Shown piece by piece: positions 1 to 8,139 of a stretch of DNA of 64,000 nucleotides. The notes under the pieces were generated by a model, which searched no databases, was not told the origin of the DNA, and saw only the letters and a list, made by a program, of their open reading frames with translations. Location: the NCBI RefSeq assembly GCF_007280555.1, contig NZ_VKDB01000012.1, positions 1-64,000 on the forward strand, in the 5' to 3' direction. Position 1 is the stretch's first letter. Each line of letters begins with the position of its first letter. The stretch is from Deinococcus detaillensis (lineage in GTDB: Bacteria; Deinococcota; Deinococci; Deinococcales; Deinococcaceae). Made by a program: the position numbers and the translations under genes.

Positions 1-1
1 G

Positions 2-70
2 TCCACCGTGGAAACCGCCCGTCTGCGGGGTCAGGATCCCGTCGACGTCTTGATGTCCTTGCGCTGCTGA
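2..70 (+). CDS. C-terminal fragment of a protein, possibly an IS66-type transposase (cut by window edge)
   Basis: An open frame enters from the left edge and ends at a TGA at 68-70, giving 22 residues that include ETARLRGQDPVDVLMSLR. A tail of the form ETA(K/R)xxGxDPxxxL resembles the C-termini of IS66-type transposases, so a neighbouring insertion sequence is possible. The fragment is too short for a firm call and could equally be the end of an unrelated gene. Confidence 0.3.
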   Translation, partial: STVETARLRGQDPVDVLMSLRC

Positions 71-174
71 CCTTCTACAAGCCGCTAATCAGATACGTTT
101 TTTGTTTCGCTCCAGTTAGTCCACCAAAAAGAGCTTCTTTTTTGACAAATGCCCCAAGAGAAGCGCCCTCTCAA

Positions 175-193
175 GTCTCAGTTGTTCTGAGAC
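175..193 (+). promoter_or_regulatory. Short hairpin/dyad upstream of the binding-protein gene
   Basis: Arms GTCTCAG and CTGAGAC (7 bp, perfect) flank a 5-nt loop. A second dyad, CCGGTT at 224-229 and AACCGG at 241-246, lies just before the ribosome binding site. They could be an operator or leader structure for the gene at 268. The role is inferred from position only. Confidence 0.3.
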
Positions 194-267
194 AGATGAA
201 CACTTGTTCGATTGTCTTCAACTCCGGTTCCTCTACTGGTAACCGGATCTCATAAAAGGAGAACACT

Positions 268-1038
268 ATGTCTACGCTCTTCCGTTCCAGTTTACTTCTT
301 TCACTGTGCAGTTTGATGATTCTTCCGCTGGCCCAAGCCCGCACGCTCAAAGACATCAAAAAAGAGGGCGTCTTGCACGTCAATAGCCTCGAATTACCAC
401 CCTTCAGCTACAAGACAACGGACGGCTATACCGGTTTTGAAACAGAACTCATCACCATGCTGGCTAACGATTTAGGACTGAAAACCGACTTTTCGCCCAT
501 GTTGCTCGATACCATCGCCAACGATTTGAAAGAAGGCCGCGTTGACGCCGCGATTGGCGGCTTAGAGATTACCAGCACCCGCGAAAATCAAGTGGGTTTT
601 ACCCGTCCCTTTTTGTGCGCTGGGATGTCGGTGGTGTCACGTGACCCGGCCATTCAGACCCGCTTTGATTTAGAAAATAAGACTGTTGGGGTACTTTCTG
701 GCAGCACCATTCAGTCTTTTGTCCAAAAACTACCGTTTCCCAAAAAAGCCGTAGTATTTGCCACGGTCAACGACCTGATCTATGCCATTGCCACCGGCAA
801 GGTGGACGCCACACTAAGCTATAAGGTGTCGGGGCCGATTATGATGAAACTTTATCCCAAAGCTGGCTTTCTCTACGGCCCAGTACAGTGGAGCATTCCA
901 ATTGGCGCGATGCTGTCCGACGGCGACAACAGCTTGAGACTGGCCCTCAACGGCGCACTGGCAAAGTCCATGCAAGATGGCCGCTACGCGCAGCTGAGCA
1001 CCAAATATTTTGGCGAAAATCTGCGCTGCAAAGCCTAA
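268..1038 (+). CDS. Periplasmic amino-acid-type ABC transporter substrate-binding protein (orphan)
   Basis: This 256-residue protein has an N-terminal signal peptide (hydrophobic LLLSLCSLMILPLAQA, cleavage near residue 24) and a type 2 periplasmic binding fold of the polar amino acid family. TGFETELITMLANDLG and GGLEITSTRENQVGFTRPF match the usual SBP_bac_3 pattern. It should capture a small polar solute outside the membrane. AAAAGGAG precedes the ATG. No permease or ATPase gene is adjacent, so it is an orphan receptor. It shares with the protein at 53361 a cysteine after the TRPF/TQPH motif (FLCAG, HYCTG) and a C-terminal YFG..xRC, which suggests a shared disulphide and close paralogy. The ligand cannot be predicted from the sequence. 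Confidence 0.85.
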   Translation: MSTLFRSSLLLSLCSLMILPLAQARTLKDIKKEGVLHVNSLELPPFSYKTTDGYTGFETELITMLANDLGLKTDFSPMLLDTIANDLKEGRVDAAIGGLEITSTRENQVGFTRPFLCAGMSVVSRDPAIQTRFDLENKTVGVLSGSTIQSFVQKLPFPKKAVVFATVNDLIYAIATGKVDATLSYKVSGPIMMKLYPKAGFLYGPVQWSIPIGAMLSDGDNSLRLALNGALAKSMQDGRYAQLSTKYFGENLRCKA

Positions 1039-1064
1039 GTTTTTCTTTGTCAGAGGTGGTGGGC

Positions 1065-2462
1065 TTAAGCCCTAGCGCGGCTGGGCGAAAGCCGCTTGGA
1101 CACTCCCTGCGCGTACTCCGACAGTTCAGCGAGCAGCGTCGGCACGTCGGAGCGCAGGTAAAACTGACCGCCCGGCAGCGGCAGCAAAGCCATAAAGGGA
1201 GCGCGGCACAGCGTCTCCAGAATCGAGCGCAGCTCGGCGGTGTTGACTCCGCTGCCGAGGCGCTCAGCCAAGCGGGACGGATCGACGATGCTGTGGGCAG
1301 GCTGCTGCGCCAAGGTGCCCAGCACGTAGCTAAAAGTGCCGCGCTGCACCAGATGGGCGCTGACCAACTCGGCGAGGCTGGCCACGCTATCGAGATCAAA
1401 GCTGGAGGTGTTCCAGTAACCGCGCAAATCGATGGGAGTCAGCGGCGCGAGGCGGGCATGTTCGAGGAGTGCGCCAAGGGCTTCACGGGTAAAGCGCGGC
1501 GCGGCGGTGGACAGGTCTTTTTCCCAGGTCAGCAGGGCGCGGTAAGTGCTTTGCTGGAAAGCCGGATGCTGCTGCTCGGCTTCGCTGAGGGCCAGCACCA
1601 CGTCGTAGCCGTGTGAGCCCAGATCGGCCCTGAGCCGCACCGGGCCAGCTTCCGCGCCGCCGAGGTACTCGACTTGGTAGCCAGTCAGGCGGGCCAGCTC
1701 ACCGAGCTGATCGGCCAGCGTCTCTAAAGCCGCCAACTCGGGCGCGGCGGAAGACGCCAACTTGGGGGCCGCGCCCGAAGCGCTTGGGCGCAGCGGCTCT
1801 GGACGTTTGGTTTCGGAGCGTTTGGGTTCAGCTGCCCTCTCGGAGGGCGTTTGGCTGCTGGCCTGAGGTTCACCGGACGGCCCCGCGTAGCGGCCCACAC
1901 CCACTTTCACCCCCGAATCGCGGCGTGCGGGCTCAGTGTGAAGAGACTCGGCGTGAACTTGCACTGCTTTGTTTTCAGGCAGGTCTGTTGTCTTGCCTGA
2001 GCGCTGCTCTTCTTTGCTTTGATCCGGCCTGCGGCTCTCAGTGACCGCCGCCTGAGCCGCGCTGGGCTGGGAGCGCTCCATGCGGACTTCGCGGACGTGC
2101 GGTGTGGCATTGATGACCACGCGGCGCGGGGCCGGGTCGGGCTTGGCCGCCAGGGCCGTATTGAGGCGGTCGGTGTGCGGCTTGATCACGCAGCTTACGC
2201 GGTAGCGGCCTTCACTGACCGGCGAGAGCATCAGCACGTCATTCACATCGAGGTTGTGGTCGTGATAGAGCGAGCTCAGGCCCGTCAATTTTTTGGCGTT
2301 TTCGCTCATCTGAACTGGATAATCGCGCTCTTGTTCGTCAGTCAGGTGCAGCGTTTGCCCAGCCAAGTCAGCAGAAAAGAGAGCCCGGAGGTATTTGGCC
2401 ACCGTCAGTGTGCCTTCAGATAAGCACGGACGGGTAATGATATAGCGCAGAGCAGCAGTCAC
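1065..2462 (-). CDS. Unknown protein with possible B3/EcoRII-N-like N-terminal domain
   Basis: This protein of about 465 residues has no function I recognise with confidence. Residues 1-100 ([21 protein letters not shown], [21 protein letters not shown]) resemble the DNA-binding pseudobarrel of EcoRII-N and B3 proteins, where a basic sheet meets DNA; this is inference. Residues about 105-235 are a Pro/Ser/Arg/Glu-rich disordered linker. The C-terminal 230 residues are helical and may hold a winged helix ([27 protein letters not shown] is split by a turn). The GTG start at 2462 is preferred because GGAGG ends 8 nt before it. An upstream ATG at 2477 overlaps that ribosome binding site. The gene points away from the PlsY paralogue across a 444-nt AT-rich gap. 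Confidence 0.6.
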   Translation of the reverse strand: MTAALRYIITRPCLSEGTLTVAKYLRALFSADLAGQTLHLTDEQERDYPVQMSENAKKLTGLSSLYHDHNLDVNDVLMLSPVSEGRYRVSCVIKPHTDRLNTALAAKPDPAPRRVVINATPHVREVRMERSQPSAAQAAVTESRRPDQSKEEQRSGKTTDLPENKAVQVHAESLHTEPARRDSGVKVGVGRYAGPSGEPQASSQTPSERAAEPKRSETKRPEPLRPSASGAAPKLASSAAPELAALETLADQLGELARLTGYQVEYLGGAEAGPVRLRADLGSHGYDVVLALSEAEQQHPAFQQSTYRALLTWEKDLSTAAPRFTREALGALLEHARLAPLTPIDLRGYWNTSSFDLDSVASLAELVSAHLVQRGTFSYVLGTLAQQPAHSIVDPSRLAERLGSGVNTAELRSILETLCRAPFMALLPLPGGQFYLRSDVPTLLAELSEYAQGVSKRLSPSRARA

Positions 2463-2906
2463 GGCGGTGTCCTCCATTGAAAACGTGCATCAGCACGGTT
2501 AGGGTCAGAGCGGTAAAAACTTCAAAATGAAAACTCGAATCAAAAAGCGCCGCATTTTTAGCTTTCAAAAAGCGGTCACGCACTTAAGGTGTTCAAGTTC
2601 CCCTTCATCTTGAGTGAAGCGGTAGGGCAATGCAAGTCAGTTCAGTCCAGAAAGCGAATCGGTTCGTTTTAAGCTAATTAGCGAAAGGTAATTTCGTTTT
2701 TACACAAATTTCTCTCAACTGGATGATCGGTTCACACTTTGAGAGTTTACGCGCCTCAGCCCCCGCTTTGGCCCGACTTTGATCAAATCCCGCTCCTATC
2801 TCGGAAAGGGGAGCACTTTTTATCTTTGCGGTTTTATAGGCTTGTAGGATGCCTGCCCGCCGCCTCGGGCTGCGGCTGAGGTTTGCGTTCGTATTAGAAT
2901 GCCCGC
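2463..2906. other. AT-rich divergent intergenic region
   Basis: The 444 nt between the divergent genes at 2462 and 2907 are clearly more AT-rich than the flanks. A 10-bp palindrome GCTAATTAGC lies at 2673-2682. The right end carries the -10 box TAGAAT at 2895-2900. I see no open frame with codon use like the neighbours. Confidence 0.5.
2895..2900 (+). promoter_or_regulatory. -10 box TAGAAT of a leaderless promoter
   Basis: TAGAAT ends 6 nt before the GTG at 2907, so transcription should begin at or next to the start codon. The same spacing recurs at many genes in this window and no Shine-Dalgarno sequence is present here. Confidence 0.6.
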
Positions 2907-3488
2907 GTGACTGTCTTTTTGGTGCTGCTGTCGGCTTATCTGCTCGGCTCGGTGGTCTTCGGTGTAATTTACTCGCACCTGCGCGGCGACGATGTACGCG
3001 GGCGCGACATGCCCGGCGGCAGCGGGATGTTTAGGCAATACGGCCTCGTTCCAGCAGTGACTATTTCGGTGCTGGACATCCTCAAAGGCGTGCTGGCAGC
3101 TTATCTGGCACTGCATTTTGCACCGGGGTGGGAATGGGCGGCCATGTTTCTGGTGATTATCGGCCACTGCTATCCGGTGTTTTTCCGCTTCAACGGCGGC
3201 GGCGGCATTGCCCCGATGCTGGGTGCACTGCTGATCGTCGCGCCCAAAACCCTACTGCTGATGGTGCTGCTTTCCCTCATCGTGATGCCGCTTTATAAAG
3301 CCACCATCCAAAAAAGAGTTGGCCTCAACGCCATTCCCTTCATGTCGGCGGTGGTGTTGCCGATCAGCGTGGCCGCTTCATTCTGGCTGGGGGGCACCTT
3401 GGCGCTGGTCGCGGGCGGCCTGGGGATGGCGGTCAGGTCGGTGCAACTGCTGATCGAAGATGGCAAGCTCGGAAAAAAACCGGCGTGA
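2907..3488 (+). CDS. PlsY-family glycerol-3-phosphate acyltransferase paralogue, divergent active-site motifs
   Basis: This 193-residue integral membrane protein follows the PlsY layout: an N-terminal AYLLGSVVFG, a first loop motif, several membrane segments and a GHxxPxFFxFxGG loop. PlsY moves acyl from acyl-phosphate to glycerol-3-phosphate in phospholipid synthesis. Two family motifs are altered: the loop usually GSGNxGATN reads GGSGMFRQYG, and the GGKG loop reads NGGGGIAPM, losing the lysine. It may therefore use another substrate or be a degenerate paralogue, and an authentic PlsY probably lies elsewhere. The start is GTG, with a -10 box 6 nt upstream. The stop overlaps the GTG of the next gene, so the two are likely co-transcribed. 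Confidence 0.8.
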   Translation: MTVFLVLLSAYLLGSVVFGVIYSHLRGDDVRGRDMPGGSGMFRQYGLVPAVTISVLDILKGVLAAYLALHFAPGWEWAAMFLVIIGHCYPVFFRFNGGGGIAPMLGALLIVAPKTLLLMVLLSLIVMPLYKATIQKRVGLNAIPFMSAVVLPISVAASFWLGGTLALVAGGLGMAVRSVQLLIEDGKLGKKPA

Positions 3489-5584
3489 AGGCGGGGCGCT
3501 GGACAAGCGCAGCGCTGGGCTTGCTGCTCACATTGGGCAGCATGAGCCAAGCCGCCGCCGTACTGAACGGGCGAAGCCTCACCTTTGAGGAAGGTGGCAA
3601 AACCCTGACAGTACTGATCTATCCCGAGGCGCTGGGCGACCTCAGCGGCCCGGTCACGCAGGGCGAAACCACTTGGCTGGGCGTCGGGCCTTCGCTCTAC
3701 GGGTTCGACGCTTTGGGCGTGGCCACCACCCGCCTTGATTTCTCCAACATGCTGAGCGCCGTAGACGCCAGCGGCGGCGTGCTGCGGGTCACGGCGGGGC
3801 CGAGCGGAGCGCAGGACACTTACAGCGTCGTCGGCGGGCAAATTCAGGAGCGGGTGGTGCTGGTGCCGGACGCGCGGGTCACCGGTTGGCTGCGCCGCGC
3901 CGCCGCGCTCACGCCGGACAGCCAGGTCGCGCAGGCCGCCCTCCAAGACCCCACCAATCCATTTTTGGCCCTGCGCCGCGCCGCGCTGGCTCGGCAACGC
4001 GGCGACCGCTTCACGGCCCTGAGTGAAACCCAGCGGGCGGCCAGTTTGCCGCTGGCTTTTCCAGCCTCTCTGCAACTCGCCGCCCAGATGGAAGCGCTCA
4101 ACTCGCCTGCGGCGGCCAATTTGCTGCTCAGCCGCGCGGCCCGCGACTACGCGGCACGCGGCTACGACCCGGCTTTGCCGGTGAGCCGCGCCGCCCTGAA
4201 CGCTTACGGCGACCCGCTCGGCGAGTTGGAAACGCTGCTGAGCCAAAACAAACTCGAACGCGCCGACGTGTGGATTCGCTACCTGCGCCAGACTTCACCG
4301 CGCTTTGAAGGCTCGCTGAGCTTATACACCCGCTACGCCGCGCTGCTCGATGCTCAAAACCGCAGCGGCGAGGCCGAGGAGTGGCGGGCCTTTGCCCGGA
4401 CGCTCAGCACCGGCACGCTGTATAACCTCGGCGCAGACGCGGTGCTGACCTTGCGCGACGCCGCCCGCGTCAGCGCTTTCGCGCTGCTGCTGAGCTGGCT
4501 GGCCGCTTACCTGACGCTCGCCGCCCGCGCTTGGCGGGTGCAGGGCCAAGACACCGCCGAGTTGGGCGGACGCTGGGGCAGTTGGCTGAAGCGTCCGCTG
4601 TCGCGGCTCCGGCGCAGCGTGGTGGCTTACGGGGGGTTTGGCGAAAAGCTGGTGATGCTCTCACTGCTCTCGGCTTTGCTGCTGAGCCTCTCGGCTTGGA
4701 CTTGGGCGGCCCGCGCCGAAACCCGCTTGCAAGCGCCCGCACTCAATATCGGCACTTACGGCGGCGCTTGGTTTTACGGCGGCCTCGATGAGCTGGAACT
4801 CACGCCCAGCCGCGACACGGCCCTGCTGCGCGGCTTGTCTTCTCAACTCGACGGTGATGACGCGGCGGCCCGCAGCAGCTACGAGGTGGGCACTTCGCCG
4901 CTGCCCTGCGCTCAAAACAACTTGGGCGTCTTGGCCGAAAACAGAGACGACAACGCCCAAGCCCGAGGACTATGGCAAGCCTCACTCTCGGCGGCTCCGG
5001 ATTTGCTCGCGCCCGCTTACAACTTGGGCCTGCAACCCAGCGCCCCCGAAGCGGCTTTTCAAAGGGAGTACCGCGCCGCGCCGAGGCTGTGCTACCCCGA
5101 TCAGCGCAGTTTGGTGCGTGCCCTCGGCGGCAGCTTGGCCGGGCAACTCCGCGCCTTACTTCTCAATCCTTGGAGCGCTCTGATGGCCACGCCCACTCAG
5201 CTCAGCACGCCGCTGCAAGCTGTTTGGGTCGCGCTGCTGCTGCTGGCCTACGCGCTGGGCGTGGTGTGGCTGCTGACCCCCTCATCTGATCCCTCCGGCC
5301 GCGCCGGACGCCCCGCCCTCTTCCGGCTGCTGGCCCTGCTGCTGCCCGGCAGCGCTTTACTCGACGGCGCGTGGGGCGCGGTGCTGCTGCTCGGCTGGGC
5401 GGCGGCCATCGGCAACCTGCTCACTGCACGCGGCTGGCTGACGCTGCCGTATTTGCCCGGCCCGCTGAGCGCCAGCGGCGTGCTGATTTTCTTGGTGGTG
5501 CTCTACGCCCTCAACGTGCTGGGCCTGAGCTTGCAAGAAATCGGCAGCTTCCGCGCCCGGCGAGCAGCAAGTTCGGCAAAGTAA
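3485..5584 (+). CDS. Large membrane protein with signal peptide and TPR-like region, unknown function
   Basis: This 699-residue protein starts at a GTG overlapping the previous stop (GTGA). It has a signal peptide (about residues 1-25, ending SQAAA), a long periplasmic part rich in Ala/Leu helices that read like degenerate TPRs (ALRRAALARQRGDRFTAL), membrane segments near residues 328-350 and 388-410, a second TPR-like stretch (AQNNLGVLAENRDDNAQA, LAPAYNLG), and three further membrane segments near 575-690. The last part (LFRLLALLLPGSALLDGAWG) resembles the membrane tails of other TPR envelope proteins. I do not recognise a named family. Its place just before the thioredoxin-like protein and ccdA hints at envelope or redox work. 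Confidence 0.7.
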   Translation: MKAGRWTSAALGLLLTLGSMSQAAAVLNGRSLTFEEGGKTLTVLIYPEALGDLSGPVTQGETTWLGVGPSLYGFDALGVATTRLDFSNMLSAVDASGGVLRVTAGPSGAQDTYSVVGGQIQERVVLVPDARVTGWLRRAAALTPDSQVAQAALQDPTNPFLALRRAALARQRGDRFTALSETQRAASLPLAFPASLQLAAQMEALNSPAAANLLLSRAARDYAARGYDPALPVSRAALNAYGDPLGELETLLSQNKLERADVWIRYLRQTSPRFEGSLSLYTRYAALLDAQNRSGEAEEWRAFARTLSTGTLYNLGADAVLTLRDAARVSAFALLLSWLAAYLTLAARAWRVQGQDTAELGGRWGSWLKRPLSRLRRSVVAYGGFGEKLVMLSLLSALLLSLSAWTWAARAETRLQAPALNIGTYGGAWFYGGLDELELTPSRDTALLRGLSSQLDGDDAAARSSYEVGTSPLPCAQNNLGVLAENRDDNAQARGLWQASLSAAPDLLAPAYNLGLQPSAPEAAFQREYRAAPRLCYPDQRSLVRALGGSLAGQLRALLLNPWSALMATPTQLSTPLQAVWVALLLLAYALGVVWLLTPSSDPSGRAGRPALFRLLALLLPGSALLDGAWGAVLLLGWAAAIGNLLTARGWLTLPYLPGPLSASGVLIFLVVLYALNVLGLSLQEIGSFRARRAASSAK

Positions 5585-5636
5585 AACAACCCGCCTTTTC
5601 ATCCATTTGCCACCCGCACGCGTCAAGATGCAGGGC

Positions 5637-6044
5637 ATGAACCGCACAGCCCCCCTGCTCACCTTGCTGCTCGCCCTGGGCGCAGGCAGTTTGACTTCGG
5701 CGGGCGCGGTGGTGCGCCTCGGCGACGCGTTGCCCGCTCACCCGTGGGCACAGAGCCGTGACGACGAGGACGAGCGCGAATTGGTGGTGCTGTACTCGCA
5801 CGACTGCGGCGACCTCGGCGACCTTTGGAGCGCGGTGTTGCAAGCAGGCTTGCCGGTTCACGCCGTCAATGCCGAGGAGGTCGCCTCGCCCGCTCCCAAA
5901 GGGCTGAGCGTTTGGCGCGGCCCCGACGCCACCGCTTTTGCCCGCGCCCTCAAGGTCAGCGCGTATCCGACGGTGCTGCTGGTGCGCGGGGGGCGGGTGC
6001 TGAACGCTTGGGAAGGGGACTTTACGGCGGCGGCCAAGCTGTAG
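5637..6044 (+). CDS. Secreted thioredoxin-fold protein lacking the CXXC motif
   Basis: The 135-residue product begins at ATG 5637 with a clear signal peptide (NRTAPLLTLLLALGAGSLTSAGA). The rest shows a thioredoxin fold: LVVLYSHDCGDL where the active site would be, and a cis-proline loop AYPTVLLVRGGRVL followed by the last strand. Only one cysteine occupies the active-site position, so a dithiol oxidoreductase activity is unlikely. It could bind a partner or form mixed disulphides. It lies 43 nt before ccdA, the membrane electron carrier that feeds thioredoxin-like proteins, which supports a role in that pathway. In-frame upstream ATGs at 5607 and 5628 would put extra residues before the signal peptide. 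Confidence 0.7.
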   Translation: MNRTAPLLTLLLALGAGSLTSAGAVVRLGDALPAHPWAQSRDDEDERELVVLYSHDCGDLGDLWSAVLQAGLPVHAVNAEEVASPAPKGLSVWRGPDATAFARALKVSAYPTVLLVRGGRVLNAWEGDFTAAAKL

Positions 6045-6075
6045 ACCTCAGGACGCCCGCCCTGCCTTACGGCGC

Positions 6076-6081
6076 TAAACT
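6076..6081 (+). promoter_or_regulatory. -10 box TAAACT before ccdA
   Basis: TAAACT ends 6 nt before the ccdA ATG at 6088, so the transcript should be leaderless. There is no Shine-Dalgarno sequence in the gap. Confidence 0.6.
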
Positions 6082-6087
6082 CAGACC

Positions 6088-6762
6088 ATGAATATCAGCG
6101 CCCCCAGCCTCACCATCGCTTTCGTGGCGGGGCTGATTTCGTTTTTGTCGCCGTGCGTGCTGCCGCTGGTGCCGAGTTATTTGGGCGTCATCGGCGGCAA
6201 AGCGCCGCTCCCACGGGCGCTGGGGTTTATTTTGGGCTTCGGCTTGGTGTTCGTGGCGCTGGGGGCCACCGCCAGCGGCCTCGGCTCGCTGCTGGACGCT
6301 TACCGCTTTACCTTATCGCGCTTATCGGGCGTGCTGATTGTTTTCTTCGGGCTGGTGATGCTGGGCGTGATTCGGCTGCCGTTCATGATGCGCGACACCC
6401 GCGAACTCAGCGCCGCCGATCAATATGGGCCCGTCGCTCTCGGCGCGGCGTTCGCCTTCGGCTGGAGCCCTTGCCTCGGGCCGGTGCTGGGCAGCATTTT
6501 GGGACTGGCCGCCAGCACCCAGAGCCTCGGGCAAGGTGTGGGCCTGCTGCTGGTCTACACTTTGGGCCTCGCCGTGCCGTTTCTCCTCTCGGCGCTGCTG
6601 TGGGAGCGGCTCAACTTGCGGCGCTTAAACAAGTACGCCGGAATTTTTGAGAAGGTCGGCGGCGTAATCCTGATTGCGGTGGGCCTGCTGATGGTCACGG
6701 GCCGCTTTACCTTGCTGGCGAGCTGGGCTTTTTCAGTGATGCCCGAATGGATGCGCCTCTGA
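6088..6762 (+). CDS. ccdA: CcdA/DsbD-type cytochrome c biogenesis transmembrane protein
   Basis: This 224-residue, six-segment membrane protein carries electrons from cytoplasmic thioredoxin across the membrane, keeping apocytochrome c cysteines and CcmG/CcmH reduced. Both redox cysteines are visible in their family motifs: C23 in SFLSPCVLPLVPSYLG and C130 in FGWSPCLGPVLGS. Length and topology are normal for CcdA. It opens the cytochrome c maturation cluster, and its 3' end overlaps ccmA by 16 nt, implying translational coupling. A leaderless-type promoter lies directly upstream. Confidence 0.93.
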   Translation: MNISAPSLTIAFVAGLISFLSPCVLPLVPSYLGVIGGKAPLPRALGFILGFGLVFVALGATASGLGSLLDAYRFTLSRLSGVLIVFFGLVMLGVIRLPFMMRDTRELSAADQYGPVALGAAFAFGWSPCLGPVLGSILGLAASTQSLGQGVGLLLVYTLGLAVPFLLSALLWERLNLRRLNKYAGIFEKVGGVILIAVGLLMVTGRFTLLASWAFSVMPEWMRL

Positions 6763-7409
6763 GCACGCCCGCCGCCGAATACGCCGTGCAGCTGCGCGGG
6801 GCTTGGCTGAGACTGGGCCGCGAGGTGATTTTGCGCGGCGTGGATTTGGACATCGCGGCGGGCGAGGGCGTCACCTTGCTGGGCGAAAACGGCGCGGGCA
6901 AAACCACCTTGCTGCGGCTGCTGGCCTCCAGCTTGCGGCTGACCCGTGGCGAGGGGCGCGTTCACGGCTACGACCTACGCGACTCGCGTTCGGTACGCGA
7001 CCACGTGCATCTGATGCCGGTCGAAGGCGGCACCTACCCCGATCTGACAGCGGCCGAGAATCTGGACTTTGCCCTTCAGATGCACCGGCTCAGCGGTGAT
7101 ACCGGCGCGGCACTCAGGCGAGTCGGCTTAGAGAAAGCCGCCGAGCGCCGAGTCCGTTTTTTGTCGGCGGGGATGCGGAAGCGCCTGAATCTGGCCCGCC
7201 TGTCGCTGCTGGCCCGCCCATTGACTTTGGTCGACGAACCGTTTGCCAACTTGGATGCGGCGGGCAGGTATCTGGCGCTCGAAGTTTTGGCCGAGGTCAC
7301 CGGCAGAGGACAGACCCTGCTGCTGGCCGCCCACGAACCCGACCTCGCCGCGCAGGTCACGGGCCGCGCCCTGCATCTGAGCGCTGGAAGCCTGACGGAC
7401 AGCCCGTGA
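6747..7409 (+). CDS. ccmA: CcmA-like heme exporter ATP-binding protein
   Basis: A single ABC ATPase of 220 residues with Walker A GENGAGKTT (46-54), signature LSAGMRKRLNLARLS and Walker B LTLVDEPFANLD. In System I, CcmA powers release of holo-CcmE from the CcmC-heme-CcmE complex. The start ATG lies inside the end of ccdA, and the stop overlaps the GTG of ccmB, so the three are coupled. Family assignment rests on this context as much as on sequence, since small ABC ATPases look alike. Confidence 0.9.
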   Translation: MDAPLSTPAAEYAVQLRGAWLRLGREVILRGVDLDIAAGEGVTLLGENGAGKTTLLRLLASSLRLTRGEGRVHGYDLRDSRSVRDHVHLMPVEGGTYPDLTAAENLDFALQMHRLSGDTGAALRRVGLEKAAERRVRFLSAGMRKRLNLARLSLLARPLTLVDEPFANLDAAGRYLALEVLAEVTGRGQTLLLAAHEPDLAAQVTGRALHLSAGSLTDSP

Positions 7410-8092
7410 ACGAAGGCTGGCAGCACATCCTGACAATTGCCCGCAAAGACGCCCGCCTCGCCGGACGCACCCGCGACACTTTGCTGGCGACGCTGTTTTA
7501 CGCCGCGCTGGTGCTGCTCGTTTTGGGCCTCGCCCTCGGGCCGGATGACGCCCGCCTGCGCCCCGCCGCCGCCGGAGCGGTGTGGGCCTCACTGGCGCTG
7601 TCGTCGGCCATCGCTTCGGGTCGGGCGTTTGCCCAGGAGCAAGAAGCCGGAGCCTTGGAGCAACTGACCCTTTATCCGGGGCCGCACGGCGCACTGTATT
7701 TGGGCAAATGGCTGGGCACTTGGCTGCAACTGCTGGTGCTGGCGGCCGTGATTGTGCCGCTGGGCCTGCTGCTGTTCGGGGCGGCGGGCGGCGGTCAGGC
7801 CTTGCCCTGGCCCGCGCTGCTGCTCACCGCTGTGCTGGGCGTGACGGGTTTGTCGGCCAGCAGCACTTTTTACGCTGCCATCACGGTCAATTTGCGGGCC
7901 CGCGAGGCGCTGCTGCCCGCCCTCGCTTTTCCGCTGCTGGTTCCGGTGGTGCTGGCCACCGTCAAATCCACCAGTTTGCTCCTAGACGGCGGCTGGTCAG
8001 GGGAAGTGGCCGGATGGCTGAGCTTCCTCACCGCCTTTGACATAGGCACTTTGATTGTCTGCACGTTGCTGTTTCCGTTCGCGGTGGAGTAA
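7406..8092 (+). CDS. ccmB: CcmB heme exporter membrane subunit
   Basis: This 228-residue protein starts at a GTG overlapping the ccmA stop. It has about six hydrophobic segments and the CcmB pattern RKDARLAGRTRDTLLATLFYAALV at its start (split by family variation), EQEAGALEQLTLYPG and an ALPWPALLLTAVLGVTGLS stretch. CcmB partners CcmA as the membrane part of the ABC unit in cytochrome c maturation. The gene ends a three-gene coupled block. Only 47 nt separate it from the convergent lipoprotein gene. Confidence 0.92.
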   Translation: MNEGWQHILTIARKDARLAGRTRDTLLATLFYAALVLLVLGLALGPDDARLRPAAAGAVWASLALSSAIASGRAFAQEQEAGALEQLTLYPGPHGALYLGKWLGTWLQLLVLAAVIVPLGLLLFGAAGGGQALPWPALLLTAVLGVTGLSASSTFYAAITVNLRAREALLPALAFPLLVPVVLATVKSTSLLLDGGWSGEVAGWLSFLTAFDIGTLIVCTLLFPFAVE

Positions 8093-8139
8093 GCAGAGCC
8101 GGAGCAAACACGGCTGGAGCACACGGGGCCGCACTGTGC

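Noticed and set aside
888..1616. 242-codon plus-strand open frame across the end of the first binding-protein gene
   Set aside because: It overlaps the 268 gene in another frame and the 1065-2462 gene antisense; the protein is Arg/Gln-rich with no family pattern.
3293..4246. 317-codon minus-strand frame opposite the PlsY paralogue and the 699-residue gene
   Set aside because: Crosses two genes that overlap and read the other way; no start site.
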